Notes under the pieces: model-generated | What the model saw: the letters and a program-made list of their open reading frames with translations, nothing else | Told to the model about the DNA's origin: nothing | Database searches by the model: none | Assembly (NCBI GenBank): GCA_036276235.1 | Contig: DATBDZ010000232.1 | Location: forward strand, 1-10,447 | Source: JANWHF01 sp036276235 | GTDB taxonomy: Bacteria > Planctomycetota > Phycisphaerae > Tepidisphaerales > Tepidisphaeraceae | Direction: 5' to 3' | Length of the DNA: 10,447 nucleotides | Part shown: piece after piece, positions 7,168 to 10,447 of the stretch | How positions within the stretch are numbered: position 1 is the first letter of the stretch | Layout of the letters: the number at the start of each line of letters is the position of its first letter | Translations under genes and position numbers: made by a program

Positions 7168-7374
7168 TTAGACGTCCCCAGTCGCCGCAGGTGCGGACTG
7201 ACTCATCGAGTAGCCCGTCAGATCCGCGATATCCTCATCGCTCCAACTATCGCCAATATCCAGGCCCTTTCCGCCTGACGCACTTAGTTCATCCAGGATC
7301 AGCGTGGCGATGCGCAACCGTTCGATTGGAGCAAGAGGGCGAATCGTCTTGTAATAAATATCCCGCGCGCTCAT
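7168..7374 (-). CDS. small antitoxin-like protein
   Basis: The product has 68 residues. IRPLAPIERLRIATLILDEL near the N-terminus and SWSDEDIADLTGYS near the C-terminus match the layout of short antitoxin-like proteins in cyanobacteria and planctomycetes (LPxxERLRLAxLIL...WSEEDxxD). These are often encoded just upstream of MazF/PemK or PIN toxins. ATG 7374 has GGAG eight bases upstream and a sigma70-like promoter placed 22 bases before it; the in-frame GTG at 7413 would lie upstream of that promoter's start site, so the short form is chosen. The next gene, 15 bases downstream, is not a recognisable toxin but the 512-residue zinc-ribbon protein. It is therefore either an orphan antitoxin, a regulator of its neighbour, or half of an unusual pair. 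The family call is from memory of sequence pattern only. Confidence 0.72.
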   Translation of the reverse strand: MSARDIYYKTIRPLAPIERLRIATLILDELSASGGKGLDIGDSWSDEDIADLTGYSMSQSAPAATGDV

Positions 7375-7382
7375 GAAGGACA

Positions 7383-7424
7383 CTCCAACGGCGCCATTGT
7401 ATTGTTTGCGCACGGCTTCGTGAA
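7383..7424 (-). promoter_or_regulatory. promoter and ribosome-binding site for the antitoxin-like gene
   Basis: On the minus strand TTCACG (7424-7419), a 17-base spacer and TACAAT (7401-7396) form a plausible sigma70-type promoter. GGAG at 7386-7383 then precedes the ATG at 7374 by eight bases. The predicted leader is about 15 bases, just enough to hold this site. Confidence 0.45.
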
Positions 7425-7445
7425 GATTGGGAAAAGCAATTGATT

Positions 7446-7480
7446 TTGCCCGAACCGGTCACAATATCGCTATGATAGCG
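7446..7480 (+). promoter_or_regulatory. candidate promoter with operator-like palindrome, leaderless start
   Basis: TATGAT at 7471-7476 is a good -10 match, with TTGCCC at 7446-7451 as a weak -35 (19-base spacer). Transcription would start close to the ATG at 7483, giving a leaderless or nearly leaderless mRNA. This agrees with the absence of a ribosome-binding site. CGCTAT-G-ATAGCG at 7468-7480 is a perfect 13-base odd palindrome over the -10, so a repressor site is possible. Confidence 0.4.
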
Positions 7481-7482
7481 GC

Positions 7483-7779
7483 ATGAGCCTGGAGAGCATC
7501 TATCGCGTCATTTCCAATGCACACAAGGCGGCATCCGAAGCGAACGGCGGCACCGCCGACGAGAAAGGCGTGGTGGACGTGCTTGGCGGCCTCACTGCTC
7601 TGGTGGAATCGCGCCTTCAATTGCACAAGCGCGCGACAGTGCCCGCTGTCGGCGGCGTGGCTGCGCCGTCCGCCGCAGCGCCGGCGCGTGTAGCCACTGT
7701 GGCGCCGGCATCTCCGCCCCCCGCCGGCGTCAAGCGCCAAACGCCGACGCAGGCGGACGACTCTTATGATCTAAAGTGA
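7483..7779 (+). CDS. hypothetical protein, 98 residues, Ala/Pro-rich C-terminal tail
   Basis: I do not recognise this family. Residues 1-50 (starting MSLESIYRVISNAHKAASEA) look like one or two amphipathic helices with a soluble character. Residues 53-85 are dominated by Ala, Pro and Val and are probably disordered, and the end is polar (DDSYDLK). There is no signal peptide, membrane segment or cysteine. No Shine-Dalgarno sequence precedes the ATG; instead a -10-like TATGAT ends six bases before it, which suggests leaderless expression. The gene is divergent from the antitoxin-like gene, and their starts are 108 bases apart. GC-rich codon use with G/C in third positions supports coding. Function unknown. 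Confidence 0.65.
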   Translation: MSLESIYRVISNAHKAASEANGGTADEKGVVDVLGGLTALVESRLQLHKRATVPAVGGVAAPSAAAPARVATVAPASPPPAGVKRQTPTQADDSYDLK

Positions 7780-7814
7780 TCCTCTGGGGAATTCAGCTAT
7801 CTCGCGCATTTACA

Positions 7815-7842
7815 TTGTCTTGGCATTCGGCCGGCCTAAGAT
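7815..7842 (+). promoter_or_regulatory. candidate promoter for the DUF883/DUF3185 pair, flanked by an inverted repeat
   Basis: TTGTCT at 7815-7820 and TAAGAT at 7837-7842 are 16 bases apart and each match the sigma70 consensus at four of six places. TGGCAT at 7821-7826 and ATGCCA at 7846-7851 are inverted copies flanking the -10 and could be half-sites of an operator. Transcription from here would give a leader of about 165 bases before the ATG at 8015. Confidence 0.3.
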
Positions 7843-7953
7843 CACATGCCAGCGGAGCTTTGCTCACATCGGCTCCCGGCGGGAAGTACAAGTCCTCGGA
7901 TGACGAAATAAAGGGTAGCCCGGCCGATTTTGGCTGTGAGACCCGTTAACAGT

Positions 7954-8004
7954 AAGCCGACGCGATTAGGCACTTTATGTGTGCGATGGCGTCGGCTTTT
8001 TTTT
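7954..8004 (+). terminator. intrinsic terminator abutting a ribosome-binding site, possible attenuator
   Basis: AAGCCGACGC at 7954-7963 pairs perfectly with GCGTCGGCTT at 7989-7998, and eight T residues run from 7997 to 8004. The loop of 25 bases can fold further through GCAC/GTGC. The T-run is followed directly by GGAG (8005-8008), the ribosome-binding site of the gene at 8015, so no promoter fits between terminator and gene. Transcripts of that gene must therefore read through this element, unless initiation occurs inside the hairpin. It could also simply end the 98-residue gene 175 bases upstream. Upstream, GGGTAGCC (7913-7920) can pair with GGCT (7932-7935) and ACCC (7941-7944). TTGGCT (7930-7935) could instead pair with AGCCGA (7955-7960), which would break the terminator stem. 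Confidence 0.8.
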
Positions 8005-8014
8005 GGAGCGAAAT

Positions 8015-8344
8015 ATGAAACATAACAGCGATCAAACCGCGGCGCGCCACGCAGCGGATGTAGTGGACGACGTTGCCGACGGTATCCGATCGGCGGCGCA
8101 CAGCGTTAAAACGGGCGTGCAAAACGCGGCTCAAACAGTGCGCGACGCCGCCGGCCACGCCACCGAGGCGGCGGAGCATGCATACGACCAGGCAGGCCAG
8201 CGCGCCCGCGCTTCGCTTCAGCGCGCGCGTTCCATGGAAAGAGGCTTTGAGTCCTGCGTCCGCGACAATCCCAAATCATCGTTGCTCATCGCCGCTGCGA
8301 TTGGCGCGGTGTTCGGAGCGCTTTACTGGCGGAAACGAACCTGA
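8015..8344 (+). CDS. YqjD/ElaB-like (DUF883-like) membrane-anchored helical protein
   Basis: The product has 109 residues. GGAG six bases upstream supports ATG 8015; an in-frame upstream start would translate the terminator T-run. Residues 5-75 form a continuous Ala-rich charged helix (AAQTVRDAAGHATEAAEHAY) with the look of YqjD/ElaB or LEA-type repeats. Residues 84-105 have the typical end of this family: RDNPKSS, then a hydrophobic glycine-containing segment LLIAAAIGAVFGALYW, then a basic tail. In enterobacteria, YqjD/ElaB proteins sit in the inner membrane by this C-terminal helix, bind ribosomes and are induced in stationary phase. Whether this one does so is inference. The DUF3185-like gene follows 26 bases later and is probably co-transcribed. 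The leader carries a terminator, so expression may be controlled by attenuation. Confidence 0.82.
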   Translation: MKHNSDQTAARHAADVVDDVADGIRSAAHSVKTGVQNAAQTVRDAAGHATEAAEHAYDQAGQRARASLQRARSMERGFESCVRDNPKSSLLIAAAIGAVFGALYWRKRT

Positions 8345-8370
8345 ATCCCTTGCCCTTTTTGGAGTCACCC

Positions 8371-8589
8371 ATGAGTCCACAGCGCATCGCGGGGATCGTA
8401 TTGCTGGTCGTCGGGGCGATCGTGCTGATCGTTGGCATGAACGCCTCCCATTCGGCCGCCGATCAGGTGAGCAACACGTTCACCGGGAAATTCACCAGGG
8501 ACACCATGTGGTACATCATCGGCGGCGGCGCGGCGGGCCTCTTTGGTCTGCTCCTGCTGCTATCCGGAGTCCGCGGCAAGGCCGGATGA
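8371..8589 (+). CDS. DUF3185-like two-helix inner membrane protein
   Basis: The product has 72 residues. ATG 8371 is preceded by GGAG with six bases between; the in-frame ATG at 8350 has no such site and would add MPFLESP. Residues 5-23 and 46-66 are hydrophobic membrane helices. The joining loop (NASHSAADQVSNTFTGKFTR) fits the DUF3185 pattern of GINAS...VS..FTG before a second helix that starts with W and GGG. Members are short, widespread in environmental bacteria and of unknown function. It lies 26 bases behind the YqjD/ElaB-like gene, suggesting one operon of small membrane proteins. The gene ends 45 bases before a strong hairpin. Confidence 0.85.
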   Translation: MSPQRIAGIVLLVVGAIVLIVGMNASHSAADQVSNTFTGKFTRDTMWYIIGGGAAGLFGLLLLLSGVRGKAG

Positions 8590-8634
8590 ACCCTGCGGCG
8601 GGCGAGGCCGACAAGCGCGTAAACACGCCGGTTT

Positions 8635-8664
8635 GGGATGCCGCCGCTCAGAGGGCGGCATCCC
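8635..8664. terminator. perfect 11-bp hairpin between convergent genes
   Basis: GGGATGCCGCC at 8635-8645 pairs with GGCGGCATCCC at 8654-8664 around an eight-base loop. It lies between the stop of the DUF3185-like gene (8589) and the stop of the convergent lipoprotein gene (8701), where a shared terminator is expected. There is no T-run in either direction, so it may act as a Rho-independent element only weakly, or protect 3' ends. Confidence 0.7.
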
Positions 8665-8700
8665 CACATTCCGTGCGCAGTCAGCGGACCCACCCCACAA

Positions 8701-9306
8701 CTATTTCGTGGTGGAAAGCATCCCGCGCACCGAATTCAATTGCATCAGCACATCATCGAGCTGCGATTTGACCTGGTTGCTGTTGTCTTTTGCCTTGGCC
8801 ACCATGGGCGCCATCGAATTGATCCCCTTGACCGAAAGATCGAGACTCAGATAGCTCTGGATGTCTTTGAGCGACGCCATGAACGGCCCGAACGCATCCT
8901 TTGCCCCGGCCATGTCCTGCTTGATCTTGTCATACGATGCGCTCAACTGGGAGCGACGCTCGGGGCTGATATCGGATGAGCCTTCCCATTCCTTGAAGAA
9001 GACATCGCCATTCGAGCGCATCTTGTCGGCGTTGGCTTTCACCACCTTCGACTGATCATCCAGGTCTGAGACCGCCTTCGAATAAGCGTCGAAATTATTC
9101 TTGAGATCCGCCGGCTGTGAGTTGACCAGCGTGTCGAGAGACCGGACCGAATTATCGATCGAATCCTTGGCCTTGGCGGTTTCGTTGCCGAATACCGTCA
9201 TGCTCTCGACGGTTGTCTTGGCAGTTGGGCCGCACCCGTAACACGCGGCGATCGCCGCCACGACGACGACACGCATCGCAATAGATTGTAGATTTGTAAA
9301 CCGCAT
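8701..9306 (-). CDS. DUF2959-like lipoprotein, short paralogue
   Basis: The product has 201 residues. The ATG at 9306 follows AGGAGA at a good distance. A basic start and hydrophobic stretch (MRVVVVAAIA) lead to IAAC, a fair lipobox with Cys22 as the lipid-modified residue; CYGC offers Cys25 as a less likely alternative. The mature part is entirely helical and polar. It shows the DUF2959 layout: a helix with KAKDSIDNSVRSLDTL, then ADKMRSNGDVFFKEWE, then RRSQLSASYDKIKQDM, AFGPFMASLKDIQ and a final long helix. Function of the family is unknown; a periplasmic, membrane-tethered coiled-coil is inferred. It is 60 bases downstream of a longer paralogue on the same strand, with no strong terminator between, so the two are probably one operon. 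Confidence 0.85.
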   Translation of the reverse strand: MRFTNLQSIAMRVVVVAAIAACYGCGPTAKTTVESMTVFGNETAKAKDSIDNSVRSLDTLVNSQPADLKNNFDAYSKAVSDLDDQSKVVKANADKMRSNGDVFFKEWEGSSDISPERRSQLSASYDKIKQDMAGAKDAFGPFMASLKDIQSYLSLDLSVKGINSMAPMVAKAKDNSNQVKSQLDDVLMQLNSVRGMLSTTK

Positions 9307-9366
9307 GATCGGATTCTCCTGGTCAGTTCTGTTTGAAAAAAATGCTGCGCACGGTCGCTCTGGGAG

Positions 9367-10371
9367 TTATGGCCTCGTGTAGATGACACTGACTTGATTG
9401 AGTTCGGCGGAAGCCGCCCCAACGCGATCCTTCAGCGTATTGGCTTTGTCCCTGGCCGCTTTCACCTGGTCGGCGAAGTTTTTCTGTGTGTCTTGCGTGA
9501 CGCCTTTCTTGGCGGCATCGCGGAGTGCCGACATGTCGGCCCAGAAGGGATCGAAAGCCGCACGAGCGCCCTGCATGGTGGTGAGCACTTCGGCGTATTT
9601 GGCGGCCAGTTCATCCTTGCGCTTCGCCGCGATTGCCGCGACCTCGGGCGTGGACATCGCCTTGAGCTGCTTGTCCCAGGTATCGAAGTACGCCGCGCCG
9701 CGATCGCGCATATCCGTAGCGCGCTTCTGAACGCTTTTCGTCGAGGCTTCCAGCTCGTCGATCGACTTGACCGCATCCTTGTTTTCGTCCTTGAGGTTTC
9801 CGCTGGTCGCCGCCAGAACATCGAGCTTGGCAAACGTCAGATCCATCTGCGAGAGCGCCTGGCTCATTTCCGCTTTCATCATCACCAGATCCGGGGGCAA
9901 CGAGTTGGCTTCGGCTTTTTGCTGCGCGGCAAGCTTGGCGGCGGCGGCCTGCGCCGCGGCCTCTTCGGCCACCAATTTGTCAACGGCGGCCTTGTCGGCC
10001 AGCGCCTTCTCGACGGCCGCGGTCTTCTCCGCCGCAATGGCGTCGGCGGCGGCCTTGTCCGCGCCCACTTTGTCGGCGGCAGCTTTGTCGGCGGCGGCCT
10101 TGTCGGCCAGCGCCTTCTCAACTGCCGTCGCCTTCTCCATCGCGAGTTTATCTGCCGCCGCCTTGTCCGCGGCGAGTTTGTCGGCGATCGCCTTGTCCGT
10201 CGCATCTTTATCGGCCGCCAGCTTGCTGGCAGCGCGCTTATCCGCCGCCGCCTGATCGGCCGCCGATATTCCCTGCTTTTTTTCCTCTTCCTTATTGCAG
10301 CCCGGCATTGCGAGCCCGACGGATAGAGTCGCAAGCCACACCGCCATGATCCACTTCATTTTCATCTTCAC
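9367..10371 (-). CDS. DUF2959-like lipoprotein, long paralogue with TolA-like helical spacer
   Basis: The product has 334 residues. The start is taken as GTG 10371, since AAGGAG lies six bases upstream. The TTG at 10401 has no such site, and ATGs at 10365 and 10359 are too far from it. A basic start, hydrophobic core and AMPGC give a lipoprotein signal with Cys25. Residues 41-137 are five-residue repeats of the type x-A-A-D-K, predicted to be one long rigid helix. Residues 160-330 are homologous to the 201-residue protein downstream: ATDMRDRGAAYFDTWDKQL matches its ADKMRSNGDVFFKEWE, and AAFDPFWADMSALRD matches AFGPFMASLKDIQ. The DUF2959-like domain is thus held well away from the membrane, which is the main difference between the paralogues. 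TTGTCA near the right edge may be a -35, but no good -10 follows it. Confidence 0.87.
   Translation of the reverse strand: MKMKMKWIMAVWLATLSVGLAMPGCNKEEEKKQGISAADQAAADKRAASKLAADKDATDKAIADKLAADKAAADKLAMEKATAVEKALADKAAADKAAADKVGADKAAADAIAAEKTAAVEKALADKAAVDKLVAEEAAAQAAAAKLAAQQKAEANSLPPDLVMMKAEMSQALSQMDLTFAKLDVLAATSGNLKDENKDAVKSIDELEASTKSVQKRATDMRDRGAAYFDTWDKQLKAMSTPEVAAIAAKRKDELAAKYAEVLTTMQGARAAFDPFWADMSALRDAAKKGVTQDTQKNFADQVKAARDKANTLKDRVGAASAELNQVSVIYTRP
9961..10251 (-). repeat. 15-bp-period repeat encoding Ala/Asp/Lys pentapeptides
   Basis: Residues 41-137 of the long lipoprotein split cleanly into pentads such as AAADK, LAADK, AIADK and ALADK. A few units are lengthened to six residues (ATAVEK, TAAVEK). 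A larger 36-residue block also repeats: the DNA around TTGTCGGCCAGCGCCTTCTC occurs at 9992 and again at 10100, exactly 108 bp apart, pointing to growth by unequal exchange or slippage. Confidence 0.88.
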
Positions 10372-10377
10372 GATATG

Positions 10378-10383
10378 CTCCTT
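10378..10383 (-). promoter_or_regulatory. ribosome-binding site selecting a GTG start
   Basis: On the minus strand AAGGAG is followed by CATATC and GTG at 10371. This ideal spacing picks the GTG over the TTG at 10401 and the ATGs at 10365 and 10359. Confidence 0.6.
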
Positions 10384-10447
10384 GGGCAGAACGCCGTTCA
10401 ACAGGGCAATTTCTGAATAAGCACTCTACATTGACAACTGAGAAGCC

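Noticed and set aside
7375..7413. GTG at 7413 as the start of the antitoxin-like gene
   Set aside because: It would place the start upstream of the candidate -10 at 7396-7401, lacks a ribosome-binding site, and adds 13 residues not expected in this kind of protein.
7849..7990. Known riboswitch class (such as c-di-GMP-I) in the leader before 8015
   Set aside because: The GGGTAGCC segment is superficially similar, but the conserved core bases and the helix order of known classes could not be found by eye.
9307..9366. Terminator between the two lipoprotein genes, because of a seven-base T-run on the minus strand near 9342
   Set aside because: Only about three base pairs of stem can form before the T-run, so it is not a convincing terminator and the two genes are kept as one operon.
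9394..10326. Long plus-strand open frame (310 residues) opposite the long lipoprotein
   Set aside because: It is the antisense shadow of the Ala/Asp/Lys repeats, giving Gly/Arg/Leu-rich text. The minus strand has a signal peptide, a lipobox and a paralogue next door.

Overview
The window looks like a stretch of a Planctomycetota chromosome, possibly from the Phycisphaerae side; that finer placement is inference. The clearest evidence is two large exported proteins encoded head to head. Each carries, about 35 residues in, the short E-x-[VI]-E-x-R-x-L motif followed by small residues that marks the N-termini of giant planctomycete surface proteins (LEPR-XLL type). PPC-like, PKD-like and SdrD-B-like extracellular modules, lipoproteins of the DUF2959 family and a GC-rich composition fit the same group.

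Layout. Positions 1-2166 (minus strand) hold a secreted repeat/PKD protein that runs off the left edge. A divergent control region of about 350 bases separates it from a 715-residue secreted protein (2517-4664, plus). That protein has four tandem units of exactly 357 bp (119 residues), then a PKD-like and an SdrD-B-like domain. A long inverted repeat at 4679-4745 lies between it and a convergent class I SAM methyltransferase (4753-5465, minus), which is broken by a one-base frameshift inside its SAM-binding motif. Upstream of the methyltransferase is a perfect 46-bp palindrome (5488-5533). Next come a 512-residue protein with two zinc-ribbon-like Cys4 sets and a DUF1963/YwqG-like C-terminus (5614-7152, minus) and, 15 bases upstream of it, a 68-residue antitoxin-like ORF (7168-7374, minus). 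These two probably form one transcription unit.

The right third looks like a small envelope or stress-related set. A 98-residue hypothetical (7483-7779, plus) may be translated from a leaderless mRNA. A structured leader then ends in a textbook intrinsic terminator that touches the ribosome-binding site of a YqjD/ElaB-like (DUF883-like) membrane-anchored helical protein (8015-8344), followed by a DUF3185-like two-helix membrane protein (8371-8589). A perfect hairpin at 8635-8664 separates these from two minus-strand paralogous DUF2959-type lipoproteins (8701-9306 and 9367-10371). The upstream paralogue carries an added stretch of about 100 residues of five-residue Ala/Asp/Lys repeats, resembling a TolA-like rigid helical spacer.

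I see no rRNA, tRNA, CRISPR array, integrase or intact transposase. The points that most deserve a check are the terminator-in-leader arrangement at 7954-8015, the 46-bp palindrome, the frameshifted methyltransferase, the antitoxin-like/zinc-ribbon pair, and the paralogous lipoproteins with one spacer-bearing member.
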